A stretch of DNA of 64,000 bases from Streptomyces sp. NBC_01262 (GTDB lineage Bacteria > Actinomycetota > Actinomycetes > Streptomycetales > Streptomycetaceae), in assembly GCF_036226365.1 (NCBI RefSeq), contig NZ_CP108462.1:2646501-2710500 (forward strand). Direction: 5' to 3'. Below the pieces are notes generated by a model. The model ran no database searches. It was not told the DNA's origin and worked only from the letters and a program-made list of their open reading frames with translations. Shown piece by piece: positions 36,872 to 45,586 of the stretch. The position numbers were made by a program, and so were the translations under genes. Each line of letters starts with the position of its first letter. The first letter of the stretch is position 1.

Positions 36872-37667
36872 GCCATGCCCAGGCGTGATCGACCGGTCCG
36901 ATGCCCGCGCCGAGCGCGAAGCCGTGCTCGATCGCGCCGGTGACGTAGTACTTGGCCGCGTGCACGGCCTCCGGGACGTCGTCGCCACGGGCCAGCCGGG
37001 CGGCGATGGCACTGGCGAGGGTGCAGCCGGTGCCGTGGGTGTGCCGGTTGTCGTGGCGGGCGGCGCGGAGCCAGACCTCGCGGGAGCCGTCGCAGAGCAG
37101 GTCCACGGCCTGCGCCGACGTGGCGAGATGGCCGCCCTTGATGAGGGCCCAGCGGGGGCCGTACGACATGATCGCCTCGGCCGCCCTGCGCATGCCGGAT
37201 TCGTCCTCGACGACGATGCCGGTGAGTTGGGCGACCTCGTCGAGATTGGGGGTCGCGACGGTCGCGCGCGGGAGCAGCAGCGTACGTACGGTCTCAACCG
37301 CTTCCTGCGCAAGCAGCGCGTCGCCGTGCTTGGAGACGCCGACGGGGTCGACGACGACGGGAGCGTCAACGCCCGCCAGCAGTCCGGCGACGGCGGCCAC
37401 CAGTTCGGGGGACGACAGCATGCCGGTCTTGACGGCCTGGACGCCGATGTCGTCGACGACGCTGCGGAACTGGGCGCGCACCGCCTCCACGGGAAGCTCC
37501 CAGGCGCCCTGGACGCCCAGCGAGTTCTGCGCGGTGACGGCGGTGATCACGCTCATGCCGTGCACGCCGAGGGCCAGCATCGTCTTCAGGTCGGCCTGGA
37601 CGCCGGCGCCGCCGCCCGAATCGGACCCGGCGACGGTCAGGACCCGGGGCGGCGGCACGGCGCTCAC
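36852..37667 (-). CDS. thiD: Hydroxymethylpyrimidine/phosphomethylpyrimidine kinase
   Basis: Thiamine biosynthesis kinase (HMP to HMP-P to HMP-PP). The 271 residues begin [20 protein letters not shown] with the substrate loop [17 protein letters not shown]. The ribokinase-type signature is [21 protein letters not shown], with the catalytic Cys/Gly pair. The GTG start at 37667 overlaps the thiL stop as GTGA, so thiL-thiD are coupled. No TPP riboswitch was evident just upstream of thiL. The 3' end is within the rpmB terminator. Confidence 0.96.
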   Translation of the reverse strand: MSAVPPPRVLTVAGSDSGGGAGVQADLKTMLALGVHGMSVITAVTAQNSLGVQGAWELPVEAVRAQFRSVVDDIGVQAVKTGMLSSPELVAAVAGLLAGVDAPVVVDPVGVSKHGDALLAQEAVETVRTLLLPRATVATPNLDEVAQLTGIVVEDESGMRRAAEAIMSYGPRWALIKGGHLATSAQAVDLLCDGSREVWLRAARHDNRHTHGTGCTLASAIAARLARGDDVPEAVHAAKYYVTGAIEHGFALGAGIGPVDHAWAWQKAGSR

Positions 37668-38626
37668 TCCTCGCCGCCGAAGTGGTCCCAGCCGCCCGCC
37701 TTGTCCCAGGGCGCGCCGTCGACGGTGACCTGGGGGACGCCGGCGGGCTTGAGGACCTCGCCGATGATCCGCCAGCGGGCGGGAAGCTTCACATCGCGCG
37801 GGAAGGCGGCGACGATCGCGTGGTCCTCTCCCCCGGTGAGCACCCAGTGCAGCGGGTCGACGCCGACGGCCTGCCCGATGTCGGACATCTGGGCCGGGAC
37901 GTCGATGTCGGCGGACTTCAGGTCGATGCGCACGCCGCTGGCGGCGGCGATGTGCCCGAGGTCGGCGACCAGCCCGTCGCTGACGTCGGTCATGGCGGTC
38001 GCGCCGAGTTCGGCGGCGGCCGGGCCCGCGTGGTACGGCGGCTCCGGGCGCCGGTGGGCCTCGACGAAGGCGCGCGGGGAGCGGAACCCCCGGGACAGCA
38101 CGGCGAACCCGGCGGCGGACCAGCCGAGCCAGCCGGTGACGGCGACGATGTCGCCGGGGCGGGCCCCGGAGCGGGTGACGGGCTCGCGGTTGCGCAGGTC
38201 GCCCAGCGCGGTGATGGACACCATGATCGTGTCGCCGCGCACGACGTCCCCGCCGGCCACCGCGGCGCCCGCGACCTGGCATTCGTCGCGGATGCCGTCC
38301 ATCAGCTCGACCGGCCAGGTCACCGGCAGGTCGGCCGGCACGACCAGGGCGAGCAGCACGGCGGTGGGGACGGCGCCCATGGCGGCGATGTCCGCGAGGT
38401 TCTGGGCGGCGGCCTTGCGGCCGACGTCGTAGGCGGTGGACCAGTCCCGGCGGAAGTGCCGTCCTTCGATGAGCGCGTCGACGGTGGCCACCACCCGGCG
38501 GTCCGGCGCGGCGATCACGGCCGCGTCGTCCCCCGGCCCGAGGCGTACGGCAGGGCTGGAGGTCAGCCGGGAGGTCAACTCCCTGATGAGCCCGAACTCC
38601 CCCAACTCGCCCACGGTCCCCTTCAT
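37664..38626 (-). CDS. thiL: Thiamine-monophosphate kinase
   Basis: ATP-dependent kinase making thiamine diphosphate from thiamine monophosphate. The 320 residues of the AIR-synthase fold begin with [50 protein letters not shown] and [12 protein letters not shown] follow, and the C-terminal [14 protein letters not shown] and LTGGEDHAI segments are intact. The start is ATG at 38626. It overlaps thiD by 4 bp. It diverges from the RAM-domain gene 156 bp away. Confidence 0.96.
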   Translation of the reverse strand: MKGTVGELGEFGLIRELTSRLTSSPAVRLGPGDDAAVIAAPDRRVVATVDALIEGRHFRRDWSTAYDVGRKAAAQNLADIAAMGAVPTAVLLALVVPADLPVTWPVELMDGIRDECQVAGAAVAGGDVVRGDTIMVSITALGDLRNREPVTRSGARPGDIVAVTGWLGWSAAGFAVLSRGFRSPRAFVEAHRRPEPPYHAGPAAAELGATAMTDVSDGLVADLGHIAAASGVRIDLKSADIDVPAQMSDIGQAVGVDPLHWVLTGGEDHAIVAAFPRDVKLPARWRIIGEVLKPAGVPQVTVDGAPWDKAGGWDHFGGEE

Positions 38627-38782
38627 CGCTTTGTCCCCTTCACCTGGTCATTCCTCTTCCGGGCGGCTTCTGGCGGCATCCGGCGCGCGGCCGTGCCCGC
38701 GCGGGTCTCCCCGCGACGTGCGGCGACGCGGTAACGTGGCGTCCCCTCCCCACATGATCCTCGTAGCCGCCCTGGAGGTTCC

Positions 38783-39016
38783 GTGGTACAGGCGTACATT
38801 CTGATCCAGACCGAGGTCGGCAAGGCCTCGTCGGTAGCGGAGGTGATCTCCAAGATCCCCGGAGTCATCCAGGCAGAGGACGTCACCGGTCCGTACGACG
38901 TGATCGTGCGTGCCGAGGCGGACACGGTCGACGACCTCGGCCGCCTGGTGGTCGCGAAGGTACAGCAGGTGGAGGGGATCACCCGCACCCTGACCTGTCC
39001 GGTGGTCCATCTCTGA
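38783..39016 (+). CDS. Stand-alone Lrp/AsnC-type RAM domain protein
   Basis: A 77-residue protein made only of the ligand-binding/oligomerising RAM (AsnC_trans_reg) domain: VQAYILIQTEVGKASSVAEV, IPGVIQAEDVTGPYDVIVRA and EGITRTLTCPVVHL. The DNA-binding half of Lrp is missing. Such proteins are usual in actinobacteria and may sense amino acids or modify full-length Lrp proteins. The GTG at 38783 is preceded by GGAGG, about six bases away. It is divergent from thiL and followed by a DUF3515 gene 42 bp on. Confidence 0.92.
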   Translation: MVQAYILIQTEVGKASSVAEVISKIPGVIQAEDVTGPYDVIVRAEADTVDDLGRLVVAKVQQVEGITRTLTCPVVHL

Positions 39017-39058
39017 TCCGCCTCTGAGTCCTGTCCGGCGCTCTTCTAGACTCGGCGG

Positions 39059-39580
39059 GTGATAATCCGCCGCCTCGTGAGCAGTCGCCGTCGTGCAGTG
39101 CTGCTGTCCGTGTCCGCCGTCGCATGCCTGTCCGCGGCGGCGGTCTACGTTTTCGCCTACGACGGGGCCGGTGACGGCCGCGTCGCCGTCCCGGCCGCCT
39201 CCGCGAAGGCGTCCGCGATCTGCGGGCGGCTGCACGCCTCGCTGCCCGCCGAGGTCGACGGCCTGCCCCGGCGCGCCCTTGAGCCGGCCTCCCGGCTCAC
39301 CGCCGGCTGGGGCGATCCTACGGTGGTGCTGCGGTGCGGGGTGCCGCGGCCGGAGGTTCTCACTCCGGGCAGCAGGACGTACGACCCGACCTCGGACGCG
39401 GCCGAGGTGAACGGCGTGAGCTGGCTCGTCCAGCAGTTGGAGGGCGGGGGCTACCGGTTCACGACGACCGGGCGCACGGCCTTCGTCGAGGTGACGGTGC
39501 CGACCGAGTACGCGCCCGAGGTCAACCCGCTGACGGATCTGGCGGCGGCCGTGAAGCGGACCGTTCCGTCCGAGTTGTAG
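39059..39580 (+). CDS. DUF3515 putative exported protein
   Basis: A 173-residue protein with an N-terminal membrane segment (about 13-34, AVLLSVSAVACLSAAAVYVF) that could be a signal anchor. A DUF3515-like domain follows, with a Cys pair (ICGRLHASLPAEVDG, RCGVPRPEVL) and NGVSWLVQQLEGGGYRFTTT. No catalytic motif is visible. The GTG at 39059 is used. It may be co-transcribed with the RAM-domain gene and is convergent with ddl, 42 bp between stops. The function is unknown. Confidence 0.85.
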   Translation: MIIRRLVSSRRRAVLLSVSAVACLSAAAVYVFAYDGAGDGRVAVPAASAKASAICGRLHASLPAEVDGLPRRALEPASRLTAGWGDPTVVLRCGVPRPEVLTPGSRTYDPTSDAAEVNGVSWLVQQLEGGGYRFTTTGRTAFVEVTVPTEYAPEVNPLTDLAAAVKRTVPSEL

Positions 39581-39622
39581 GCACAACCCGGCGGAAGCGG
39601 CCCACGAACACGGACCGAACCG

Positions 39623-40759
39623 CTAGCGCAGGCCCGTCGAGCGGCGCAGCGCGGCCTGGATGAGGCGGTCGACCAGCTCGGGGTAGGAGACGCCGGACTC
39701 CTGCCACATCCTCGGGTACATCGAGATCGGCGTGAAGCCGGGCATCGTGTTGATCTCGTTGATGACGAACTTCCCGTCGTCCTGGAGGAAGAAGTCCGCG
39801 CGGACGAGCCCTTCGCAGGAGACGGCGTCGAAGGCCTCGACAGCGAGGCGCTGGACCTCGGCGGTCTGCTCGGCGGTGAGCGGCGCGGGGACGATGCCCT
39901 CGGCCGAGTCGATGTACTTGGCCTCGAAGTCGTAGAAGGCGTGGGCGCTGACGGGCGGGATCTCGGCGGGGACGCTGGCGCGGGGGCCGTCCTCGAACTC
40001 CAGGACGCCGCACTCGATCTCGCGGCCGGTGAGCAGCGACTCGACCAGGATCTTGGGGTCGTGGCGGCGGGCTTCCTCGATGGCCTCGTCGAGGCCGGAG
40101 AGGTCGTCGACCTTGGTGATGCCCATGCTGGAGCCGGCGCGGGCGGGCTTCACGAAGAGCGGCCAGCCGTGTTCGGCGGCGAAGTCGACGATCTTCTTGC
40201 GGCAGCCGGCCTCGTCGCGCTCCCACTCGCGCGGGCGGATCACCACGTACGGGCCGACGGGCAGCCCGTAGGAGATGAAGACCCGCTTCATGTACTCCTT
40301 GTCCATGCCCAGGGCCGAGGCGAGCACGCCCGCGCCCACGTACGGCGTACCGGAGAGCTCCAGCAGTCCCTGGAGGGTGCCGTCCTCGCCGTAGGGGCCG
40401 TGCAGGACGGGGAAGACGACGTCGACGTCGCCGAGGACCTTGGGGACGGCGCCGGGCTCGGCGTAGACGACCTCGCGGCTGCCCGGGTCGACCGGGAGCA
40501 GCACCGAGCCCTCCTGGTCGCTGACCTGCTCGACGCTGGGGACCTTGCGATCGGTGATCGCCATCCGGTCGGGGTCGTCGGCGGTCAGTGCCCAGCGGCC
40601 GTCGGCCGTGATGCCGATGGGCAGCACGTCGTACTTCGTACGGTCGATGGACCGCAGGACGGCGCCCGCCGTCAGGACGGAGATGCCGTGCTCGGAGCTG
40701 CGGCCGCCGAAGACGACCGCCACGCGCGGCTTGGGGCTCGAAGAGGGCTGGGTGCTCAT
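39623..40759 (-). CDS. ddl: D-alanine--D-alanine ligase
   Basis: ATP-grasp ligase that makes D-Ala-D-Ala for peptidoglycan. The 378 residues begin with VAVVFGGRSSEHGISVLTAG and include VFPVLHGPYGEDGTLQGLLE. The ATP-grasp lysine/glycine loop is WPLFVKPARAGSSMGITKV, and the metal-binding region is VINEINTMPGFTPISMYP. It matches the actinobacterial DdlA lineage. I see nothing marking it as a D-Ala-D-Lac (vancomycin-type) ligase, but that is judged only by overall likeness. The start is ATG at 40759. It follows gpsA by 40 bp. Confidence 0.96.
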   Translation of the reverse strand: MSTQPSSSPKPRVAVVFGGRSSEHGISVLTAGAVLRSIDRTKYDVLPIGITADGRWALTADDPDRMAITDRKVPSVEQVSDQEGSVLLPVDPGSREVVYAEPGAVPKVLGDVDVVFPVLHGPYGEDGTLQGLLELSGTPYVGAGVLASALGMDKEYMKRVFISYGLPVGPYVVIRPREWERDEAGCRKKIVDFAAEHGWPLFVKPARAGSSMGITKVDDLSGLDEAIEEARRHDPKILVESLLTGREIECGVLEFEDGPRASVPAEIPPVSAHAFYDFEAKYIDSAEGIVPAPLTAEQTAEVQRLAVEAFDAVSCEGLVRADFFLQDDGKFVINEINTMPGFTPISMYPRMWQESGVSYPELVDRLIQAALRRSTGLR

Positions 40760-40799
40760 ATCCCGTTGACCTTACCGTCTGCCTGTTGCCGCCTCGTGC

Positions 40800-41801
40800 T
40801 CACCGCTCGGACTTGGCGGAGCGGGACATCAGCTCCTTCACCGCGACGGCGGGCTGTTTGCCGTTGTGCACGATGTCGACGACGGTTTCGGTGATCGGCA
40901 TGTCGACGCCGTGCCGGCGGGCCAGATCGGCCACGGACTCGCAGGACTTGACGCCCTCGGCGGTCTGCTTGGTGGCCGCGATGGTCTCCTGCAGGGTCAT
41001 GCCGCGCCCGAGGTTGGTGCCGAAGGTGTGGTTGCGCGACAGCGGCGAGGAGCAGGTGGTCACGAGGTCGCCCAGGCCCGCCAGGCCGGAGAAGGTGAGC
41101 GGGTCGGCGCCGAGCGCGATGCCGAGGCGGGTGGTCTCGGCCAGGCCCCGGGTGATCAGCGAGCCCTTGGTGTTGTCGCCCAGTCCCATGCCGTCGGCGA
41201 TGCCGACGGCGAGGCCGATGACGTTCTTCACCGCGCCGCCGAGTTCGCAGCCGATGACGTCGGTGTTGGTGTACGGGCGGAAGTACGCGGTGTGGCAGGC
41301 GGTCTGCAGCCGCTTGGCGACGGCCTCGTCGGTGCAGGCGACCACGGACGCGGCGGGCTGGCGGGCGGCGATCGGCTTGGCGAGGTTGGGGCCGGACAGC
41401 ACCGCGACGCGGTCGCGGCCGACCTTGGCGACCTCCTCGATGACCTCGCTCATCCGCTTGGTGGTGCCGAGCTCGATGCCCTTCATCAGGCTGACCAGCA
41501 CGGCGTCCGGCGGCAGCAGCGGCGCCCAGTCCGCCAGGTTGCCGCGCAGCGTCTGCGACGGCACGGCGAGGAAGACGAACTCGGCGCCGCGGGCGGCCTC
41601 GGCCGGGTCGGTGGTGGCCCGGATCGCCGGGGGGAGCTCGATGCCCGGCAGGTAGTCGGGGTTGGCGTGGCTGTCGTCGATGGCGGCCACGAGTTCGGGG
41701 CGCCTGCCCCACATCGTCACCTCACAGCCGGCGTCGGCCAGCACCATCGCGAAGGCCGTGCCCCAGGAGCCGGTTCCGTACACCGCGCAACGCGTCGTCA
41801 C
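40800..41801 (-). CDS. gpsA: Glycerol-3-phosphate dehydrogenase [NAD(P)+]
   Basis: Makes sn-glycerol-3-phosphate from dihydroxyacetone phosphate for phospholipids. The 333 residues have the Rossmann motif AVYGTGSWGTAFAMVLAD near the N-terminus, VSLMKGIELGTTKRMSEVI, the catalytic region GGAVKNVIGLAVGIADGMGL and FSGLAGLGDLVTTCSSPLSR. The GTG start at 41801 overlaps the plsC stop as GTGA. Pairing with the acyltransferase just upstream makes a short phospholipid-precursor operon. Confidence 0.96.
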   Translation of the reverse strand: MTTRCAVYGTGSWGTAFAMVLADAGCEVTMWGRRPELVAAIDDSHANPDYLPGIELPPAIRATTDPAEAARGAEFVFLAVPSQTLRGNLADWAPLLPPDAVLVSLMKGIELGTTKRMSEVIEEVAKVGRDRVAVLSGPNLAKPIAARQPAASVVACTDEAVAKRLQTACHTAYFRPYTNTDVIGCELGGAVKNVIGLAVGIADGMGLGDNTKGSLITRGLAETTRLGIALGADPLTFSGLAGLGDLVTTCSSPLSRNHTFGTNLGRGMTLQETIAATKQTAEGVKSCESVADLARRHGVDMPITETVVDIVHNGKQPAVAVKELMSRSAKSER

Positions 41802-42514
41802 TTGGAGATCCCTTTCTGCTTGCGCGGGTCGAATCGTTCGGCGGGCGCGGGCTCCCCGCGCAGCACGGAGAGCTGCTCCGCGACCGCGGCCATGATGATG
41901 TCGGTCACTTCCTTCAGTACGTCCGGCGTGGGATCCGAGCCGTAGTAGGCGCTCAGGTCGACCGGCGGCCCGGCCAGCACCATGAGCGTCTTGCGCGGGA
42001 ACAGGTGCGGCTTGCCGTATGGCGGCAGGGCCTTGTTGGCGCCCCACTGCGCGACCGGGACGACCGGGAGCTTGGTCATCAGCGCGACCCGGGCGACACC
42101 GGTCTTGCCCACCATGGGCCACAGCTCGGGGTCACGGGTGAGGGTGCCCTCGGGGTAGAAGGCGACGCACTCGCCGCGGTTCACGGCGTCCACGGCGGAC
42201 CGGAAGGCGTTGGCGGCGTCGGTGGACTCGCGCAGGACGGGAATCTGGCCGGTGCCGCGCAGCATCATGCCGACGAAGAAGACGTCGAACAGGGTGGCTT
42301 TCGCGAGGAACCGCGGCACCCGTCCGGTGTTGTACTGGAAATGCGCGTACGACAAGGGGTCGAGCGCCGAGTTGTGGTTCACCGCCGTGATGAATCCGCC
42401 GTCGGCCGGAATGTTCTCCATTCCGCGCCAGTCACGCTTGAAGAGGAGAACAAGCGGCGGTTTCGCGATGACAGCTGCGAGCCGGTACCAGAAGCCGATT
42501 CTGCGGCGGGACAC
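41798..42514 (-). CDS. plsC: 1-acyl-sn-glycerol-3-phosphate acyltransferase
   Basis: Membrane-associated acyltransferase making phosphatidic acid. The 238 residues carry motif I NHNSALDPL (NHxxxxD, about 47-55), FLAKATLFDVFFVGMML, and motif III FYPEGTLTRDPEL. The GTG at 42514 has AGGAGGAA eight bases upstream. An ATG at 42532 is in frame, but its first codons form the ribosome-binding site. It is coupled to gpsA downstream, sharing the glycerol-phosphate pathway. It is divergent from cofC. Confidence 0.93.
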   Translation of the reverse strand: MSRRRIGFWYRLAAVIAKPPLVLLFKRDWRGMENIPADGGFITAVNHNSALDPLSYAHFQYNTGRVPRFLAKATLFDVFFVGMMLRGTGQIPVLRESTDAANAFRSAVDAVNRGECVAFYPEGTLTRDPELWPMVGKTGVARVALMTKLPVVPVAQWGANKALPPYGKPHLFPRKTLMVLAGPPVDLSAYYGSDPTPDVLKEVTDIIMAAVAEQLSVLRGEPAPAERFDPRKQKGISK

Positions 42515-42682
42515 CAGAACTTCCTCCTCCATCCGCCGCCCGCCCGGAGTCTCCGGGCCGCGGCCTCCTGTGGCGCTGCACCGGTGCGGGCCTGGCAGCC
42601 GCACAAGTGTCGCCGGTAGGGCAACCGTAACGCCAGGGGCGGCGGTCGCCGCCGACCCGGGGGGCGTGAGCACAATAGTTCG

Positions 42683-43348
42683 GTGTCCGCATCCTTCCCC
42701 GCCGCCTTGCGGTGGTCCCTCGTCGTCCCGCTGAAGCCGCTGGCCGTGGCCAAGAGCCGCCTGGCCGGTTCGGCCGGTGCGGCGCGGGCCGGGCTCGCGC
42801 TGGCCTTCGCCCAGGACACGGTGGCCGCGGCGCTGGCCTGTCCGGCGGTAAGAGACGTGACCGTGGTCACCGACGACCCCCTTGCCGGTGCGGAACTGGC
42901 CGCCCTCGGCGCCCGCGTTCTCCCCGACGATCCGGCCGCCGGGCTCAACGCCGCCCTGCGGCACGGCGCCGACGCGGTGCGCGCCCGCCGCCCCGGTGCC
43001 GCCGTGGCGGCCCTCAACGCCGATCTCCCGGCCCTGCGGGGGGCCGACCTGCACCAAGTGCTCGACGCCGCCGCCTCGGGCCCCGGACGGGCGTTTCTGG
43101 CCGATGCGGCCGGAATCGGCACCACCCTGCTCGCCGCGGCCCCCGGCGTCCCCCTCGCTCCCGCCTTCGGCGGCCCCTCCCGCGACCGGCACCTCGCCTC
43201 CGGGGCCCGCGAGATCACCCTGCCGGGTGTCGATTCCGCCCGCCGCGACGTCGACACGGCAGCGGATCTGCGCGTCGCCCTCGCCCTGGGCGCCGGCCCC
43301 CGTACAGCCGCGATCGCGGCCCGACTGGTGTTCGCGGGGGGACGCTAG
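42683..43348 (+). CDS. cofC: 2-phospho-L-lactate/PEP guanylyltransferase (coenzyme F420 synthesis)
   Basis: CofC/FbiD-like enzyme that activates 2-phospholactate or, in actinobacteria, phosphoenolpyruvate with GTP for coenzyme F420. The 221 residues of nucleotidyltransferase fold begin SLVVPLKPLAVAKSRLAG, with VVTDDPLAGAELAALGARVL, ALNADLPALRGADLHQVLD and the C-terminal GGPSRDRHLASGARE. The GTG at 42683 is used. It is divergent from plsC. A perfect 25-bp palindrome (43399-43449) lies downstream. Confidence 0.9.
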   Translation: MSASFPAALRWSLVVPLKPLAVAKSRLAGSAGAARAGLALAFAQDTVAAALACPAVRDVTVVTDDPLAGAELAALGARVLPDDPAAGLNAALRHGADAVRARRPGAAVAALNADLPALRGADLHQVLDAAASGPGRAFLADAAGIGTTLLAAAPGVPLAPAFGGPSRDRHLASGAREITLPGVDSARRDVDTAADLRVALALGAGPRTAAIAARLVFAGGR

Positions 43349-43398
43349 CGCTGTGGCCGTGCACGTTCGCGGGTTGCGCAGTTCGCCGGCTGCGCTTT

Positions 43399-43449
43399 GT
43401 CCTCAATCGCCGGACGGGCTGAATTTCAGCCCGTCCGGCGATTGAGGAC
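43399..43449. repeat. Perfect 25-bp palindrome (dispersed Streptomyces repeat)
   Basis: Arms 43399-43423 and 43425-43449 are perfectly complementary around one base. The arm contains CCTCAATCGCCGGACGGGCT, the same family as 34544-34565 and 34712-34733. It lies 51 bp past the cofC stop and could act as its terminator; the family is common between genes in this genus. Confidence 0.85.
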
Positions 43450-43509
43450 GGAACCGGGAACCGGACGGGCCCGGCGAACCATTCCGGTCACCGCACTAGG
43501 CTTCTGCGC

Positions 43510-43728
43510 ATGCAGGCCACCGCGTATACGTACGATCCCGCCACCCGTGAAGGCAGCGTCCTGCTCGACGACGGGACGCCGCTGCCGTTCGACGCGGCGG
43601 CTTTTGACGCGGGCGGGCTGCGGCTGCTGCGCGCCGGTCAGCGGGTGCGGATCCGCACGGAGGGCGTCGGGGACGCCCGGCGGGTGGTGTTCGTGACGTT
43701 GCAGACCTTCCCGGATCCGCTGGGCTGA
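43510..43728 (+). CDS. Small conserved cold-shock-like (OB-fold?) protein
   Basis: A 72-residue protein, TAYTYDPATREGSVLLDDGT..PFDAAAFDAGGLRLLRAGQRV, ending RVVFVTLQTFPDPLG. The pattern of short beta strands (EGSVLLDDG, QRVRIRTEG) resembles a cold-shock/OB fold, but the RNP motifs of true cold-shock proteins are not evident. Function is therefore uncertain. Near-identical small proteins beside cofC are, as I recall, common in Streptomyces. The start is ATG at 43510, and a terminator (43762-43790) follows. Confidence 0.8.
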   Translation: MQATAYTYDPATREGSVLLDDGTPLPFDAAAFDAGGLRLLRAGQRVRIRTEGVGDARRVVFVTLQTFPDPLG

Positions 43729-43761
43729 GCACCGGCCCGTAGGCCCGTAGGAAAACGGCGC

Positions 43762-43790
43762 GGGCCGGGCTCCTGGTGGGAGCCCGGCCC
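43762..43790. terminator. Bidirectional hairpin between small OB-like gene and hupS
   Basis: A 12-bp stem (43762-43773 with 43779-43790) and a five-base loop, GC-rich. It lies between converging genes, 34 bp after the plus-strand stop and 31 bp before the hupS stop. Confidence 0.75.
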
Positions 43791-43820
43791 GTCGCGGCCT
43801 GCTGGGGTGAACCCGGAGGG

Positions 43821-44462
43821 TCAGCGCTTGGCGGTGGTGGGGCGCTTGCGCGCCGGGGACTTGGCCGGGGCCTTCTTCGCGGTGGCCTTCTTGGCCGGCG
43901 CGGTCTTCTTGGCGGTGGCCTTGGTGGCGGTCTTCTTGGCCGCGGAGGTGGTCTTCTTCGCGGCGGCGGTGGTGGTCTTCTTGGCCGCCGTGGTCTTCTT
44001 CACGGCGGTCTTCGCGGCGGTGGTCTTCTTCGCCACGGCTGCCTTCTTCGAGGCGGCGGTGGTCTTCCTGGCCGCGGTGGTCTTCTTCGCGGCCGCCTTC
44101 TTTGTCGTGGCCTTGGCGGTGACGCCGCCGCTCAGGCTGCCCTTGGGCGCCTTCTTGACGGCGACCTCGCCGCCGCGCGGAAGCTTCTTCGTACCGCTGA
44201 CCAGGTCCTTGAAGCCCTGGCCGGCGCGGAAGCGCGGCACCGAGGTCTTCTTGACCCGGACCCGCTCCCCGGTCTGGGGGTTGCGGGCGTAACGGGCCGG
44301 ACGCTCCACCTTCTCGAACGAGCCGAAACCGGTGACCGAGACCCGGTCCCCCGCGACAACCGCGCGGACGATCGCGTCCAGGACCGCGTCCACCGCGTCC
44401 GCCGCGTTCTGCCGACCGCCGACCTTGTCGGCAATCGCTTCAACGAGCTGCGCCTTGTTCAC
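43821..44462 (-). CDS. hupS: HU-family nucleoid protein with lysine-rich tail
   Basis: DNA-bending protein important for spore nucleoids in Streptomyces. The 213 residues consist of a canonical HU domain (1-93: NKAQLVEAIADKVG, VSVTGFGSFEKVERPARYAR, RNPQTGERVRVKKTSVPRFR) and a C-terminal domain of about 120 residues made of Ala/Lys/Thr repeats (TTAAKKT, KKAPAKSPARKRP), like histone H1. That tail defines HupS versus short HupA. The GTG at 44462 has AAGGGGAA about five bases upstream. It is transcribed alone. Confidence 0.95.
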   Translation of the reverse strand: MNKAQLVEAIADKVGGRQNAADAVDAVLDAIVRAVVAGDRVSVTGFGSFEKVERPARYARNPQTGERVRVKKTSVPRFRAGQGFKDLVSGTKKLPRGGEVAVKKAPKGSLSGGVTAKATTKKAAAKKTTAARKTTAASKKAAVAKKTTAAKTAVKKTTAAKKTTTAAAKKTTSAAKKTATKATAKKTAPAKKATAKKAPAKSPARKRPTTAKR

Positions 44463-44585
44463 GTCTTCCCCTTCGGAAACTTGCCCGGCGATTGGGTTCG
44501 GGCTTTTTCGCACGCTAGGCGGATATATACCGCAAATCAAATACGAAACGGGCGAATCACCCTAGTGCCGCAACGAACTCGGCAC

Positions 44586-44819
44586 TCAGGAAGAGTCTTG
44601 ATCGGGGAATCGGCCTTCATCGAGGTCCTTCATCAGAGCATCCAGACGCCTTGCCGCACCTGCGAGATCGTGCTTCGAAGCGGCGGTGACGACGAGGAGT
44701 TTCCGGCTCAACTGAACCCGGATCTCCTCGGGCACTTGCAGACCCGCCACTCGGGTGTGGGCCTGCTTCAACCTGGCAGCGAGGGCCGCGTACGGCTCGA
44801 CTTGGCGGCGGTGTTCCAT
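44586..44819 (-). CDS. Small conserved actinobacterial protein
   Basis: A 77-residue protein starting MEHRRQVEPYAALAARLKQA. It is helical, with a run of alternating basic and hydrophobic residues (RKLLVVTAASKHDLAGAARRLDALM), and a short acidic end (DEGRFPDQDSS). No motif or membrane segment is seen. AAGG lies about seven bases before the ATG at 44819. It is located between hupS and leuD on the same strand, each with its own transcription signals. The function is unknown. Confidence 0.75.
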   Translation of the reverse strand: MEHRRQVEPYAALAARLKQAHTRVAGLQVPEEIRVQLSRKLLVVTAASKHDLAGAARRLDALMKDLDEGRFPDQDSS

Positions 44820-44915
44820 CGGCTGCCTTTCGAGCTTCCCTCCGGGGAGGGAGAAGAGTCATGTGCCGATTGTGTCACCAACAGCGGCAAATTGCCCCGG
44901 AACAGACAACCGAAC

Positions 44916-44956
44916 ACGACGCAGCGCCCCCGCCAACGGCGGGGGCGCTGCGTCGT
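44916..44956 (-). terminator. Perfect 19-bp hairpin after leuD
   Basis: Arms 44916-44934 and 44938-44956 are perfectly complementary with a three-base loop. It lies 30 bp after the leuD stop, well placed to end the leuC-leuD transcript. Confidence 0.85.
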
Positions 44957-44986
44957 ATCTGCTGGGACTGGAGGGAAAATGCCAGG

Positions 44987-45580
44987 TCAGGCCTGCAGGG
45001 TCCGCGGCTTGAAGGAGGGCCGCTTCGCCTCGTACGCGGAGATGTCGGGCTCGTTGCCCAGCGTCAGGCTGATGTCGTCCAGGCCGTTCAGCAGCCGCCA
45101 GCGGGCGTTGTCGTCGAGTTCGAAGGCAGCGGTGATGCCCTCGGCCCGGACTTCACGGGCTTCGAGGTCGACGGTGATCTCGGCCGTCGGGTCCGCCTCG
45201 GTGAGCTTCCAGAGCTGTTCGACCGTCTCCTGCGGGAGGATGACGGTGAGCAGACCGTTCTTCAGCGAGTTTCCGCGGAAGATGTCGGCGAAGCGGGACG
45301 AGATGACCGCCTTGAAGCCGTAGTTCTGCAGGGCCCAGACGGCGTGCTCGCGGGAGGAGCCGGTGCCGAAGTCGGGGCCGGCGACCAGGACGGTGGCGCC
45401 GTTTCGCTCGGGCTGGTTGAGGACGAAGGCCGGGTCCTTGCGCCAGGCCTCGAACAGGCCGTCCTCGAAGCCGTTGCGGGTGACCTTCTTCAGCCAGTGG
45501 GCCGGGATGATCTGGTCGGTGTCGGCGTTGCTGCGGCGCAGCGGGACGGCCCGGCCGGTGTGGGTGGTGAACGCTTCCAT
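44987..45580 (-). CDS. leuD: 3-isopropylmalate dehydratase small subunit
   Basis: Small subunit that with LeuC isomerises 2- to 3-isopropylmalate in leucine synthesis. The 197 residues begin [20 protein letters not shown] and contain [20 protein letters not shown], the [19 protein letters not shown] signature and [18 protein letters not shown]. The start is ATG at 45580, 6 bp after the leuC stop. A perfect 19-bp hairpin ends the operon. Confidence 0.97.
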   Translation of the reverse strand: MEAFTTHTGRAVPLRRSNADTDQIIPAHWLKKVTRNGFEDGLFEAWRKDPAFVLNQPERNGATVLVAGPDFGTGSSREHAVWALQNYGFKAVISSRFADIFRGNSLKNGLLTVILPQETVEQLWKLTEADPTAEITVDLEAREVRAEGITAAFELDDNARWRLLNGLDDISLTLGNEPDISAYEAKRPSFKPRTLQA

Positions 45581-45586
45581 GACTGG

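Noticed and set aside
38627..38782. TPP riboswitch for thiL-thiD
   Set aside because: The 156-bp divergent region shows no THI-box-like conserved pairings that I can recognise.
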